Positions 16,403-25,530 of a stretch of 64,000 nucleotides of DNA are shown piece by piece. The translations under genes were made by a program, and so were the position numbers. The notes under the pieces were generated by a model. That model saw nothing but the letters and a program-made list of their open reading frames with translations, was not told the DNA's origin and searched no databases. Origin of the DNA: Aminivibrio pyruvatiphilus (lineage in GTDB: Bacteria > Synergistota > Synergistia > Synergistales > Aminobacteriaceae). The stretch lies in contig NZ_SORI01000012.1 in assembly GCF_004366815.1 (NCBI RefSeq), positions 1 through 64,000 of the forward strand. Reading direction: 5' to 3'. The stretch's first letter is position 1, and each line of letters starts with the position of its first letter.

Positions 16403-16785
16403 CGAAGGCGGCCATCGCTCTGGACGGGAATATCATTTCGGAACACTTCGGGAAAGTCCGGGAGTTTCTTTTCGTGACCTTTGAGGATGGGAAAGAGCTT
16501 TCCAGGGAGGTCATCCCGGCACCTTCGGCCGATCACGCCCCTGGCGTTTTCCCCAACTGGGTGAAATCCATGGGGGCGGACGTCGTTATGGCCGGAGGAA
16601 TGGGCGTCAAGGCAAAGCAGTTTTTTCAGGCCCTTGGAGTCCGGGTTCTCACGGTACCTTCCATGGATGCCGAAGAAGGTGTGAAGGCCCTTCTTGCCGG
16701 AGCGGTACGGACCGTGGAGACCGACTGCGGTCACGGAGCGGACCAGGACTGCAGCCACGAATCCGGTCACGACTGCGGAAAATGA
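16399..16785 (+). CDS. NifX/NifB-C-terminal-like cofactor-binding protein
   Basis: 128 residues. The dinitrogenase cofactor-binding fold is indicated by IALDGNIISEHFGKVREFLFVTF and the GADVVMAGGMGVKAKQFFQ motif. After about residue 108 comes a tail dense in Cys, His and Asp, likely a metal site. Proteins of this fold carry Fe-S or other metal clusters in transit. With no nif structural genes in view, a general cluster-handling role together with the ATPases downstream is more likely than nitrogen fixation. Four-base overlaps on both sides imply coupled translation. Confidence 0.85.
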   Translation: MTKAAIALDGNIISEHFGKVREFLFVTFEDGKELSREVIPAPSADHAPGVFPNWVKSMGADVVMAGGMGVKAKQFFQALGVRVLTVPSMDAEEGVKALLAGAVRTVETDCGHGADQDCSHESGHDCGK

Positions 16786-17624
16786 AAATAGCGGTGGCCA
16801 GCGGCAAGGGAGGCACGGGAAAGACAAGCATCTCGGCCTCCCTTGTGCTTGCGAGGCCTCGGGTACTGGCGATCGATCTTGACGTGGAGGAGCCGAACCT
16901 TTCCATTCTGCTCGGCTGCGCTGAAACTGAAGCCCTGTCCGTTACGATGCCGTCGGCGAAAATCGACGGGAGCGCATGCATTTCTTGCGGCACATGTGCG
17001 AAGGCCTGCGTTTACGGGGCCATCGCCTGGCTGGGCGGGGGGATTCCCGTCATCAACGGATCCCTGTGCCGGGGGTGCGGGCTCTGTTCCAGGGTATGCC
17101 CCCCGGGGGCGATTTTCGAGGAGGAACAGGCGGTCGGCGAGGTCAGGTCAGGAAAGTGCGGCGGCATTTCTTTCCTTGAGGGAAGACTCCGGGTCGGAAG
17201 CGTCAATACGGTGCACGTCATCGGGGAAACAGTCAAAAAGGCGGAAACGCTTGGGGCTTCCGACTGGGTGATGGACTGTCCTCCCGGCACTGCCTGCCCC
17301 GTGGCGGCGTCCCTCCGCCATGCCGACATGGCCCTGCTGGTGACGGAGCCCACACCCTTCGGACGGTCCGACCTGGAGGGCATGCTTGAACTGACGGCGG
17401 ACATGAGAATTCCTTCCGCTCTCGTGATCAACAAGACGGGCATCGGCAACGTCCCGCTCGAAGACCTGTGCAGACGGTTCGGCACGGAGATCCTCGCACG
17501 CTTCCCGTTCTCCCGCTCCGCGGCGGAATGCGGGGCCCGGGGGGAATCGCCCTTCAAAACCGATGCCGGATGGGCTGAAACCACACGGTCGCTCTGGTCG
17601 GAGATCGAAAGGAGATTCTCATGA
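16782..17624 (+). CDS. MinD-superfamily P-loop ATPase with inserted ferredoxin domain (first paralog)
   Basis: 280 residues. The deviant Walker A motif GKGGTGKT is at residues 8-15. A two-cluster ferredoxin insert has Cys66, 69, 72, 76 and Cys96, 99, 102, 106. The Walker B-like segment DWVMDCPPGTACPV follows. Such proteins couple nucleotide hydrolysis to iron-sulfur chemistry or cluster transfer; the exact role is not established. It overlaps the preceding NifX-like and the following paralog by four bases each, so a complex of the two ATPases is likely. Confidence 0.88.
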   Translation: MKIAVASGKGGTGKTSISASLVLARPRVLAIDLDVEEPNLSILLGCAETEALSVTMPSAKIDGSACISCGTCAKACVYGAIAWLGGGIPVINGSLCRGCGLCSRVCPPGAIFEEEQAVGEVRSGKCGGISFLEGRLRVGSVNTVHVIGETVKKAETLGASDWVMDCPPGTACPVAASLRHADMALLVTEPTPFGRSDLEGMLELTADMRIPSALVINKTGIGNVPLEDLCRRFGTEILARFPFSRSAAECGARGESPFKTDAGWAETTRSLWSEIERRFS

Positions 17625-18496
17625 GCATCCGGGAGGTTGTCTTAATCAGCGGCAAGGGCGGAACCGGAAAGACCACCCTGACGGCCTCTCTCGCAGCCGT
17701 CGCGGAAGAGCGAAAAATCCTTGCGGACGCCGATGTGGACGCGCCGAACCTGGCCCTTCTGCTGCATCCCGCAGAGACGCACCGTGAGCCCTTTTCGGGC
17801 ATGTCCATAGCTGACGCGGACCGGGAACGGTGCAGCGGATGCGGGATCTGCGAATCGGCCTGCAGGTATGACGCGATCCATGTCCGGGACGGAAAGGCCG
17901 TCGTCGACGAAGGCTTCTGCGAGGGGTGCAGGGTGTGCCTTTTCGTGTGCCCCGAGCAGTGCATTTCCCAAAAAAAGATCGAGCGGGGAACCATACGCCG
18001 GGGAGAAACCGCCCTGGGGCCCCTGTGGCATGCCCGGCTGAATCCCGGCGGAGAGAACACCGGCCTGATGGTGGCCCTTCTGCGGAAGGAAGCCCGGAAG
18101 GAAGCGAAAAGAATCGGGGCGACGCTCATAATCACCGACGGGCCTCCGGGCATCGGCTGCCCGGTAACCTCGTCGGTAACGGGGGCCGATTTCGCTGTGA
18201 TCGTTTCCGAGCCCTCCCGGTCCGCCCTGTCGGATCTCCGTCGGGCTGCGGAATTGTGCGGTATACTGGCGGTGCCTTTCGGTATCGTGATCAACCGGTG
18301 GAACCTCTCGGAGGAACTCACGGAAACCCTGAAGAAAACGTGCGGGGAGCAAGGATGGCCCCTTCTCGGCACGGTTCCTTTCGACGAAAGAATCGCAGAG
18401 GCCGTAGGCGCAGGCCGCATACCCGTCCCCGAGATGGGGGACGCACTGCCGGCACTGTGGGGTTCAATACGAAAAACAGGGAGGCTGGGACAATGA
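17621..18496 (+). CDS. MinD-superfamily P-loop ATPase with inserted ferredoxin domain (second paralog)
   Basis: 291 residues, same architecture as the gene before it. GKGGTGKT is at residues 11-18; ferredoxin cysteines are 71, 74, 77, 81 and 100, 103, 106, 110, with an extra Cys114. The later TLIITDGPPGIGCPV corresponds to the switch II region. Tandem paralogs of this kind usually occur in anaerobes, next to NifX-like genes. Overlaps the next gene by ATGA. Confidence 0.88.
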   Translation: MSIREVVLISGKGGTGKTTLTASLAAVAEERKILADADVDAPNLALLLHPAETHREPFSGMSIADADRERCSGCGICESACRYDAIHVRDGKAVVDEGFCEGCRVCLFVCPEQCISQKKIERGTIRRGETALGPLWHARLNPGGENTGLMVALLRKEARKEAKRIGATLIITDGPPGIGCPVTSSVTGADFAVIVSEPSRSALSDLRRAAELCGILAVPFGIVINRWNLSEELTETLKKTCGEQGWPLLGTVPFDERIAEAVGAGRIPVPEMGDALPALWGSIRKTGRLGQ

Positions 18497-18831
18497 TCCG
18501 GATCGCAGTCGCGGCATCGGGAAAAGAGGAAACATCCCAGGTGGCGGACAGGTTTGCCCGCGCACCCTTTTTCATCATAGCGGACGAAGAAGGAAACATC
18601 CTGGAGGCTTTTGAAAACGACGCCGGGGCAGAGCAGCACGGAGCGGCGTCCAAAGCCCTTATGACCCTGTCGCAGAAACAGGTTTCCGTTCTGCTGGCTC
18701 CCAGGATGGGACCGAACGCCCTCGGTTTTCTGCAGCAGGCGAATATGGAGGCATTCTGTGCCGATGGAATGACGGTCAGGCAGGCCCTGGACGGATACAA
18801 AAACTCATCCCTTGAAAAAATAGCCAAATAG
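18493..18831 (+). CDS. Second NifX-like protein
   Basis: 112 residues: IRIAVAASGKEETSQVADRFARAPFFIIADEE, then VSVLLAPRMGPNALGFLQQANMEAFCADG. The fold is the same as the protein at 16399 but without the Cys/His tail. The start, ATG 18493, overlaps the preceding stop (ATGA). It probably works with the ferredoxin-ATPases as cluster or cofactor carrier. Confidence 0.85.
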   Translation: MIRIAVAASGKEETSQVADRFARAPFFIIADEEGNILEAFENDAGAEQHGAASKALMTLSQKQVSVLLAPRMGPNALGFLQQANMEAFCADGMTVRQALDGYKNSSLEKIAK

Positions 18832-18849
18832 AAGGAGCGGACATCATTC

Positions 18850-19614
18850 ATGACTCTACCGCCGAAAAGCGACAAAAAGCAGATCAAAAAAATCTACGCC
18901 GTGGGCAGCGGAAAGGGCGGCGTGGGCAAGAGCTCCGTCACGTCCCTTCTCGCCGTGGCAGCAGCCCGTCAGGGGAAAAAAGTGGGCATCATGGATGCCG
19001 ACATCACCGGGCCGTCCATTCCCACCTTCTTCGGGCTCAGAACCTTTCCTTTCGGGAACGCCGAGGGGATCGAGCCGCCGAAGACGAAGCTCGGAATCAG
19101 GGTCATCTCCATGAACCTCCTGCTGGACGACCCGGCGAAGCCCGTGGTCTGGAGAGGGCCCCTGCTCGGCAACGCCGTGACCCAGTTCTTCACTGAAGTG
19201 AAGTGGGAGGATCTCGACGTGCTCTTCATCGACCTCCCCCCGGGAACAGGCGACGCCGTGCTCACGGTGATGCAGACCATTCCCCTCGACGGCTTCCTCC
19301 TGGTGACCTCCCCCCAGGAGATTGCCTCCCTGGTGGTGCGGAAGGCGGCGAAGATGGCGGAAATGCTCTCCGTCCCCCTCGCGGGCGTGGTGGAGAACAT
19401 GAGCGCCTTTGTCTGCCCCGACTGCGGAAAGCGGGTGGAGCTCTTCGGCAAAAGCCATTCTCCGGCCCTCCTGGAACACCTCGGCGCTTCCTTCTGGGGG
19501 AGCCTCCCCCTTGACCCCGCACTGGCGGAGATGGCCGACAGCGGCACTATCGAGAACTATGGCAACGAAGAAGTCTTCTCGGTTCTGACCAAAGGGTTGC
19601 AGGAAAAGATGTAG
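18850..19614 (+). CDS. Mrp/NBP35-type iron-sulfur cluster carrier ATPase
   Basis: 254 residues. GSGKGGVGKS (residues 19-28) is the deviant Walker A, DADITGPSIP the A' loop and FIDLPPGTGDAVLT the switch II region. Cys189 and Cys192 (CPDC) are the cluster-binding pair shared by ApbC, Ind1 and NBP35. The protein lacks the N-terminal DUF59 domain of the long Mrp form. It ends the operon and would pass Fe-S clusters to target enzymes. Confidence 0.92.
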   Translation: MTLPPKSDKKQIKKIYAVGSGKGGVGKSSVTSLLAVAAARQGKKVGIMDADITGPSIPTFFGLRTFPFGNAEGIEPPKTKLGIRVISMNLLLDDPAKPVVWRGPLLGNAVTQFFTEVKWEDLDVLFIDLPPGTGDAVLTVMQTIPLDGFLLVTSPQEIASLVVRKAAKMAEMLSVPLAGVVENMSAFVCPDCGKRVELFGKSHSPALLEHLGASFWGSLPLDPALAEMADSGTIENYGNEEVFSVLTKGLQEKM

Positions 19615-19633
19615 CCGGATTCGACTTCATGGG

Positions 19634-19659
19634 CGCCCCTCTCCGGAGGGGCGTTTTTT
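19634..19659 (+). terminator. Terminator of the NifX/Mrp operon
   Basis: CGCCCCTC, tetraloop TCCG, GAGGGGCG and six Ts. Confidence 0.92.
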
Positions 19660-19689
19660 ATTGGCTTCCTCAATCTGCGATTGCCGGTG

Positions 19690-19728
19690 AGGTTCCCCGC
19701 TGCCAGGAAAAGCTGCGGATTTGGGCCG
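19690..19728 (-). repeat. Truncated relic of the branched element
   Basis: The segment around TGCCAGGAAAAGCTGCGGAT is the reverse complement of the 5' arm of copy 3 (32198). The neighbouring TTCCCCGCTGCC resembles the 3' arm. The central hairpins are missing. Confidence 0.6.
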
Positions 19729-19835
19729 CTGCCAGCGGATGCAGAGGCTTCTTTTCGGGCTTCTTTTCAGATTGACAAATTTCGTTTCCTCCTGTACCGT
19801 ATGCGCAACTAAAGTTTATTTGGTTGATATTTATG

Positions 19836-19851
19836 TAAATAAATTTATTTA
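19836..19851. promoter_or_regulatory. AT-rich palindrome in the carA control region
   Basis: TAAATAAATTTATTTA is a perfect 16-base palindrome 28 bases before the carA start. A TTGACA (19772-19777) with a poor -10 (TACCGT) lies upstream. The composition recalls ArgR boxes, which would suit carAB, but the match is not close enough to name the regulator. Confidence 0.5.
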
Positions 19852-19879
19852 TGTCAGCGGGAAGGACGATCGATCTGAA

Positions 19880-21070
19880 ATGAGGAACTGTTTTCTTGTA
19901 CTTGGCAGCGGGGAATGTTTCGGCGGCATATCCTTCGGGAGCAGGGCTCCCGGGGTTTCCGGCCTTGTTTCCGGGACGGAAGGCGCGGCAGCGGGTGAAG
20001 TGGTTTTCAACACGGCCATGGGCGGATATCACGAGATGCTGACCGATCCGTCCTACACCGGCCAGATCGTGGCGCTCACCTGCCCTCACGCAGGCAATTA
20101 CGGATGCCTGGACGAATGGTCGGAACGCGGTCCCGACGAGCCCTCCATGCCGGAAATCAAGCTGTCGGGTCTGGTGGTGCGGTCCCTGCACTCCGGTCCC
20201 GTGCCCGGGGGAAGGACGACCCTCCACGAATTCCTGAAAAAACACGGCATACCGGGGATACAGGGGGTGGACACTCGTGCCCTGACCCTTCGGCTCCGGA
20301 CCGGGGGAAGCTGCGCCGGCGTCATAGTGAGTTCCCCGGAAGGCGCCCTGTCCGGAGAGGAAATGAGCCGTGTTCTCGCCTACCTTGGAAGTGTGCCGTC
20401 CATGGCGGGGCGGAACCTTCTCCCGTCGGTGGGAACCAGGACGGAGAAACATCCCGGGGGCCGGGGAACTCTCCATTTCGCGGTGGTGGACTGCGGTGTG
20501 AAGGGGAACATCCTCAGGGAACTCTCCCTCAGGGGAGTCTCTTCCACAGTGTATCCATGGACGGCCGCGCCGGAGGACATTCTCCGGTCCTCCCCCGACG
20601 GCGTTCTCTTTTCCAACGGGCCGGGAGATCCGGCTGTCCTGACGCCCCTTGCGGATGTCATCCGGACCCTTCTGGGCCGCCTTCCGGTCTTCGGCATCTG
20701 CCTGGGGCACCAGGTAATCGCCCATGCCCTGGGCGGAACCACGAAAAAGATGAAATTCGGCCACCACGGGTGCAATCACCCGGTCCGGGACGAGCGGACG
20801 GGACAGGTCCAGGTGACCAGCCAGAACCACGGTTTCGAAGTTGACGGTTCCTCCCTTCCCCCCGGGGTGATAATCCGGTTCCGCAACGCCAATGACGGCA
20901 CGGTGGAGGGGCTCTCCCATGACTCCCTGCCCCTTCTCTCCTGCCAGTTCCATCCGGAGGCCGCGCCCGGCCCCAGGGACTCCCTGTGGATTTTCGACGA
21001 GTTCGTACACATGGCGGCTGTTTATGCCGCCCATAAGGAGGCACACTCATGCCCGCCCGCAAAGATCTGA
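19880..21070 (+). CDS. carA: Carbamoyl-phosphate synthase small subunit
   Basis: 396 residues from ATG 19880; the open frame extends upstream only through AT-rich control DNA. The N-terminal domain keeps [26 protein letters not shown]. The class I glutamine amidotransferase domain keeps [17 protein letters not shown] with the nucleophilic cysteine and [11 protein letters not shown] with the catalytic His-x-Glu. It hydrolyses glutamine and passes ammonia to CarB for arginine and pyrimidine synthesis. Its last 22 bases overlap carB. Confidence 0.95.
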   Translation: MRNCFLVLGSGECFGGISFGSRAPGVSGLVSGTEGAAAGEVVFNTAMGGYHEMLTDPSYTGQIVALTCPHAGNYGCLDEWSERGPDEPSMPEIKLSGLVVRSLHSGPVPGGRTTLHEFLKKHGIPGIQGVDTRALTLRLRTGGSCAGVIVSSPEGALSGEEMSRVLAYLGSVPSMAGRNLLPSVGTRTEKHPGGRGTLHFAVVDCGVKGNILRELSLRGVSSTVYPWTAAPEDILRSSPDGVLFSNGPGDPAVLTPLADVIRTLLGRLPVFGICLGHQVIAHALGGTTKKMKFGHHGCNHPVRDERTGQVQVTSQNHGFEVDGSSLPPGVIIRFRNANDGTVEGLSHDSLPLLSCQFHPEAAPGPRDSLWIFDEFVHMAAVYAAHKEAHSCPPAKI

Positions 21071-24000
21071 AAAAAATCCTCCTTCTGGGGTCGGGGGCCA
21101 TCGTCATCGGGCAGGCCTGCGAGTTCGACTATTCAGGTGTCCAGGCGGCAAAGGTTCTCAAGGAGGAAGGGTACGATGTGGTGGTGGTGAACCCCAACCC
21201 GGCAACGGTGATGACCACGCCGGGAATCGCCGACACGATTTACCTCGAGCCCCTCAAGATTCCCTACGTGGAGGAGATCATACGGAAGGAGCGGCCCGAT
21301 GCCGTACTGCCCACCATGGGAGGGCAGACGGCCCTGAATCTCCTCCTGGAGCTGGACGATGGGGGCATCCTGGAAAAGTGGGGAGTGGAGGTCATCGGCG
21401 CCTCCGCGGAATCCATCCGGCTTGCCGAGGACCGGGGACGGTTCAAGAAAGCCATGGAGGATATCGGCCTTGACGTCCCGAAATCTGTCCTCGTCCGTTC
21501 GGTGCAGGAGGCCGAAGAGTTTGCCGTCCGGACCGGCCTGCCGGTGGTCATACGTCCCTCCTTCACCCTCGGGGGCGTGGGGGGTGCCATCGCTTCCACA
21601 TGGGGGCAGCTCAGGGCGCAGGTGGAGCGGGCGCTTCTGGAGAGCCCCGTGAAATCGGCCCTCGTGGAAGAATCCCTCCTGGGATGGAAAGAGTTCGAGA
21701 TGGAGGTCATGCGGGACAGAAAGGACAATGCCGTGGTGATCTGCTCCATAGAGAATATCGACCCCATGGGAGTCCATACCGGCGACAGCATCACCGTGGC
21801 CCCCATACAGACCCTGAGCGACAGGGAATACCAGACAATGCGGACCGCCGCCATCGACGTCCTCCGGGCCGTAGGGGTGGACTGCGGAGGGTCCAACGTG
21901 CAGTTCGCCGTGCATCCGTCCTCGGGAAGGATGACGGTGATCGAGATGAACCCCCGGGTGAGCCGGTCGTCGGCCCTTGCGTCCAAGGCGACGGGGTTTC
22001 CCATCGCCCGGGCTGCCGCCAGGCTGGCCGTGGGGTACACCCTCGACGAGATTCCCAACGAGATTACCGGAGAAACTACCGCCTGTTTCGAGCCGGCGCT
22101 GGATTATGTGGCCGTGAAGTTTCCCAGGTTCGAGACGGACAAGTTCCCGGCGGAATACGACCTGCTCGGGACCCAGATGAAGTCCGTCGGGGAATCCCTC
22201 GCCCTCGGGCGCACCTTCATGGAGGCCGCGAACAAGGCCGCCAGGGCTTTGGAACAGGGCTTCGACGGCATTCACGAGCTCTCCATGGGGTACGACGGCC
22301 TCGATACGATGCTGACGACGTCCCACCCGAAAAAACTTTTCGCCGCCTACACGGTGCTGAAGCGGGAAGGGCGGCGGTCCCTGAAGGCGCTGGCGGAAAA
22401 AACGGCCTACGATCCCTGGTTCCTCTCCCAGATGGCAGACCAGGCGGAGCTGGAAGAGAAAATAGCCGACGGGCCGCTGACGGAAGATCTTCTCCTGGAG
22501 GCGAAGCGGTCCGGCCTTTCCGACAAGCGGATCGCCGCTCTTTCCTCCATAAAGGAAGGGGCAGTCGAGGCCCTCCGGAAGGACCTGGGCATCGAACCCT
22601 GCTTCCATTTCGTGGATACGTGCGCGGGGGAGTTTGCGGCGGCCACCCCCTATTTCTACTCCACCTGGGGTGAAATCGACGAAGGGGAGCCTGCGGGAGA
22701 AACGGGCGTCGCCATTCTGGCTTCAGGGCCCAACCGGATCGGCCAGGGGCTGGAGTTCGATACCTGCTGCACCCTGGCGTCCCTCGCATGGAAGGAGCTG
22801 GGGCGGCGGACGGTGATCATCAATTCCAACCCCGAGACCGTCTCCACCGACTACAACGTTTCCGACAGGCTGTACCTGGAGCCTCTCGCGGCGGAGCACG
22901 TGAAAGCCGTCCTGGCGAAAGAGGGCCTTCGCGATGTTATGGTGCAGCTCGGAGGCCAGACGCCCCTCAACCTGGCGGAAGAGCTTGAGAAATGGGGCGC
23001 CCGTATCGTGGGAACCTCCCTGGCGGGCATAGATGAGGCGGAGGACAGAGGCAGGTTTTCCGCCCTGCTGAAGCGTCTCGGCCTCCGCCAGCCCGAGAGC
23101 AGGATGGCGGCATCTCCCGGAGAAGTGGCGGAGGCTGCGGCTGAAATCGGCTTCCCCGTCCTTCTCCGCCCCTCCTATGTCCTGGGGGGAAAGAACATGT
23201 TCATTGCCCATACGGAAGAGGAACTGGAACGCTACCTATCCAGGGGGCTGCCCCTGGACAGGGAACACCGGCTTCTGGTGGACCGCTTTCTCGAGGATGC
23301 CTTTGAATATGACCTGGACGCCCTCAGCGACGGGCGGAATGTCTACGTGGCAGGCGTGCCGGAACATATCGAGGCGGCGGGGATCCATTCCGGGGACAGC
23401 GCCTGCGTCTTTCCGGCCTATAAATGCACTCCGGCGCTGCACCGGGAGATGACGGAGGCGGCGGTACGAATCGCGAGGGAGACCGGCGTGAAGGGGTTTC
23501 TCAATATCCAGTTCGCGGCGAAAGGCGGGGAACTGTACATTCTCGAGGTCAACCCCAGGGCATCCCGGACAGTCCCCTTTCTTTCCAAGGCCGGCGGCGT
23601 CAACCTGGTGAAAGCCGCCGTCCGGATCTGGCAGGGGGAAGACCTGGAGGCCCTGGGGCTCACGAAGGACGGGTACGGAGAAGGACGGTGCCTCACGGAA
23701 TGGGCGGTGAAGGAGGCGGTGTTCTCCTTTGACCGTTTCGCCTCCGTGGACCCGGTCCTCGGACCCGAAATGCGCTCCACCGGCGAAGTCATGGGAATGG
23801 GTTCCACGGTGGGGGAGGCCTTCGCCAAAAGCCAGGCTGCGGGGGGGACCATGCTCCCCGTGCGGGGGACGGTTTTTATTTCGGTGAACGATTTCGACAA
23901 ATCCACAATTTTTCCGGCGGCGAAAAAGCTGGCGGATCTCGGTTTTTCCCTCGCGGCCACAAGAGGGACCGCCCGGTATCTCTTCGACAGGGGACTCTTT

Positions 24001-24255
24001 CCCGAAGTGGTCCTCAAGGTCCACGAAGGGCGGCCGAACGTGGTGGACCACATGAGGGGGGGAAAGATCCAGCTTCTCATCAATACGCCCTTCGGATCCC
24101 GCAGCCTGTCGGGCGGGCGGGAGATGCGCATCGAGGCGGTCCGCAGGAAAATTCCGTATACGACGACGACTTCCGCGGCCGAAGCGGCCGTGGAAGCCAT
24201 CGCCGAACTGCAGAAGGGATGCGTTTTCGTCCGTCCCCTGCCGGAAATGAAGTAA
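21049..24255 (+). CDS. carB: Carbamoyl-phosphate synthase large subunit
   Basis: 1068 residues, the normal full length. Two homologous ATP-grasp halves are visible ([20 protein letters not shown] near the start, [17 protein letters not shown] near residue 560). A C-terminal allosteric domain contains [14 protein letters not shown]. The protein makes carbamoyl phosphate from bicarbonate, ammonia and two ATP with CarA. The ATG lies inside the end of carA after AAGGAGGCACACTC. Confidence 0.96.
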   Translation: MPARKDLKKILLLGSGAIVIGQACEFDYSGVQAAKVLKEEGYDVVVVNPNPATVMTTPGIADTIYLEPLKIPYVEEIIRKERPDAVLPTMGGQTALNLLLELDDGGILEKWGVEVIGASAESIRLAEDRGRFKKAMEDIGLDVPKSVLVRSVQEAEEFAVRTGLPVVIRPSFTLGGVGGAIASTWGQLRAQVERALLESPVKSALVEESLLGWKEFEMEVMRDRKDNAVVICSIENIDPMGVHTGDSITVAPIQTLSDREYQTMRTAAIDVLRAVGVDCGGSNVQFAVHPSSGRMTVIEMNPRVSRSSALASKATGFPIARAAARLAVGYTLDEIPNEITGETTACFEPALDYVAVKFPRFETDKFPAEYDLLGTQMKSVGESLALGRTFMEAANKAARALEQGFDGIHELSMGYDGLDTMLTTSHPKKLFAAYTVLKREGRRSLKALAEKTAYDPWFLSQMADQAELEEKIADGPLTEDLLLEAKRSGLSDKRIAALSSIKEGAVEALRKDLGIEPCFHFVDTCAGEFAAATPYFYSTWGEIDEGEPAGETGVAILASGPNRIGQGLEFDTCCTLASLAWKELGRRTVIINSNPETVSTDYNVSDRLYLEPLAAEHVKAVLAKEGLRDVMVQLGGQTPLNLAEELEKWGARIVGTSLAGIDEAEDRGRFSALLKRLGLRQPESRMAASPGEVAEAAAEIGFPVLLRPSYVLGGKNMFIAHTEEELERYLSRGLPLDREHRLLVDRFLEDAFEYDLDALSDGRNVYVAGVPEHIEAAGIHSGDSACVFPAYKCTPALHREMTEAAVRIARETGVKGFLNIQFAAKGGELYILEVNPRASRTVPFLSKAGGVNLVKAAVRIWQGEDLEALGLTKDGYGEGRCLTEWAVKEAVFSFDRFASVDPVLGPEMRSTGEVMGMGSTVGEAFAKSQAAGGTMLPVRGTVFISVNDFDKSTIFPAAKKLADLGFSLAATRGTARYLFDRGLFPEVVLKVHEGRPNVVDHMRGGKIQLLINTPFGSRSLSGGREMRIEAVRRKIPYTTTTSAAEAAVEAIAELQKGCVFVRPLPEMK

Positions 24256-24287
24256 GTCCGGCAGAAAAGAAGTTGCTTTGTCCGTTA

Positions 24288-24325
24288 TTGACTGCGCTTC
24301 GCTTTAGTAATACCATAACGAAGCG
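24288..24325 (+). promoter_or_regulatory. Promoter and dyad before the YeeE/YedE pair
   Basis: TTGACT (24288-24293), a 17-base spacer and TACCAT (24311-24316). A dyad CGCTTCG (24295-24301) / CGAAGCG (24319-24325) flanks the -10 region and could be an operator, or a terminator for carB, since CGGATTTTTT follows. Confidence 0.45.
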
Positions 24326-24360
24326 ATACCGGATTTTTTATCAGCAAAGGAGGGATGGGT

Positions 24361-24888
24361 GTGAGCAAAACGCGGGAAGGATGGAATCCTTATCTTCTCG
24401 GCGGACTGGCCGGACTGCTTTCCGTATGGTCGACCTACTATACCGGAAAGTTTTTCGGCGCGTCCACATCCTTCGTGAGGGCTGCGGCCTTCGTGGAGGA
24501 TAAGGTCATTCCGGAACGGGCGGCGACACTTGAATATCTGGTGAAGAACGCCGCAAAGATGGACTGGCAGATGATGTTGCTTATCGGCATTTTTATCGGT
24601 GCCCTGCTTTCGGCTACATTGTTCGGCGATTTCAAGTTCCAGGCCGTGCCGGACATGTGGAAGAAACACTTCGGTGAAAGCGCCGTGTCCAGGGGTGTGG
24701 TGGCCTTTCTCGGCGGTGCGGTGGCCATGTTCGGCGCCCGCCTGGCCGACGGATGCCCCAGCGGACACGGGCTGAGCGGGACCATGCAGCTTGCTGCCAG
24801 CGGTTTTTTGGCTCTCATCTGCTTTTTCATCGCAGGTGCCATAGTGGCCAGAATGATATACGGAGGAGGTGGGCAGAATGGATCTTGA
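24361..24888 (+). CDS. YeeE/YedE-family transporter, first half
   Basis: 175 residues from GTG 24361, chosen because GGAGG lies seven bases upstream; ATG 24355 is too close to it. Four to five membrane helices are visible. The family motif ADGCPSGHGLSG contains the conserved cysteine thought to relay thiosulfate or another sulfur or selenium species through the membrane. It overlaps the second half by 11 bases. Confidence 0.85.
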   Translation: MSKTREGWNPYLLGGLAGLLSVWSTYYTGKFFGASTSFVRAAAFVEDKVIPERAATLEYLVKNAAKMDWQMMLLIGIFIGALLSATLFGDFKFQAVPDMWKKHFGESAVSRGVVAFLGGAVAMFGARLADGCPSGHGLSGTMQLAASGFLALICFFIAGAIVARMIYGGGGQNGS

Positions 24889-25477
24889 CCAGATCGTAGT
24901 CCATCTGAATGAAATTCTCGTCTCCCTCAAGGGCATAGCCAACGCCGTCGACCTCGAGCTCCGTTTCGGCCTGGTCACCGGAATGGTATTCGGCGTCCTT
25001 CTCCAGAGGGCCAGGGTGCTTCGCTACGACAAGCAGCTCGCAGCCCTCCGTTTCAAGGATTTCACCATCCTGAAGTTCATGATGTCGGCAATCATCGTCG
25101 GCATGATCGGGACGTATTTCCTCTACGACCAGGGACTGGTGAAGCTTTCCATAAAACCCACCATCCTGGGCGGGACCATCACCGGAGGCGTCCTCTTCGG
25201 AGTCGGCTGGGCCCTTCTGGGCTACTGCCCCGGCACGTCCATGGGCGCCCTGGGCGAAGGGCGGACCGATGCCCTCTGGGGCATCCTCGGCGCCATCGTC
25301 GGCGCGGCCCTCTATGCCGAGATGTTCCCCTACCTGCAGGATACCCTGCTGAAGATGCACGACTACGGAAAGATCACCCTTCCCCAGCTTCTCGGCGTCA
25401 ACCACTGGATCGTCATTGCGGGAGTCTCGGTGGTCTTCCTCCTGTCCTTCGTGCTGATGGAGAAAAAGGGACTGTAA
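24878..25477 (+). CDS. YeeE/YedE-family transporter, second half
   Basis: 199 residues from ATG 24878, with GGAGGAGG eight bases upstream. It has about five helices and the matching motif GYCPGTSMGALGEGR with its cysteine. In E. coli TsuA the two motifs lie in one chain; here they are on separate, translationally coupled subunits. No TusA-like sulfur carrier is adjacent. Sulfur or selenium compound uptake is the likely role. Confidence 0.85.
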   Translation: MDLDQIVVHLNEILVSLKGIANAVDLELRFGLVTGMVFGVLLQRARVLRYDKQLAALRFKDFTILKFMMSAIIVGMIGTYFLYDQGLVKLSIKPTILGGTITGGVLFGVGWALLGYCPGTSMGALGEGRTDALWGILGAIVGAALYAEMFPYLQDTLLKMHDYGKITLPQLLGVNHWIVIAGVSVVFLLSFVLMEKKGL

Positions 25478-25498
25478 TTTATCCCGTTTGCTGCAGCA

Positions 25499-25530
25499 AC
25501 GGCCCCCGGATTTTTCCGGGGGCCGTTTTT
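25499..25530. terminator. Bidirectional terminator
   Basis: ACGGCCCCCGGA, loop TTTT, TCCGGGGGCCGT, then Ts. It separates the convergent YedE and subtilase genes. Confidence 0.9.

Noticed and set aside
16142-19614. Nitrogen fixation (nif) cluster
   Set aside because: NifX-like domains alone do not indicate nitrogenase; there is no nifHDK, nifE, nifN or full nifB.
21049-21070. Frameshift at the carA-carB junction
   Set aside because: carA ends normally after its HPEA motif and carB has its own ribosome site and full length; the 22-base overlap is ordinary coupling.
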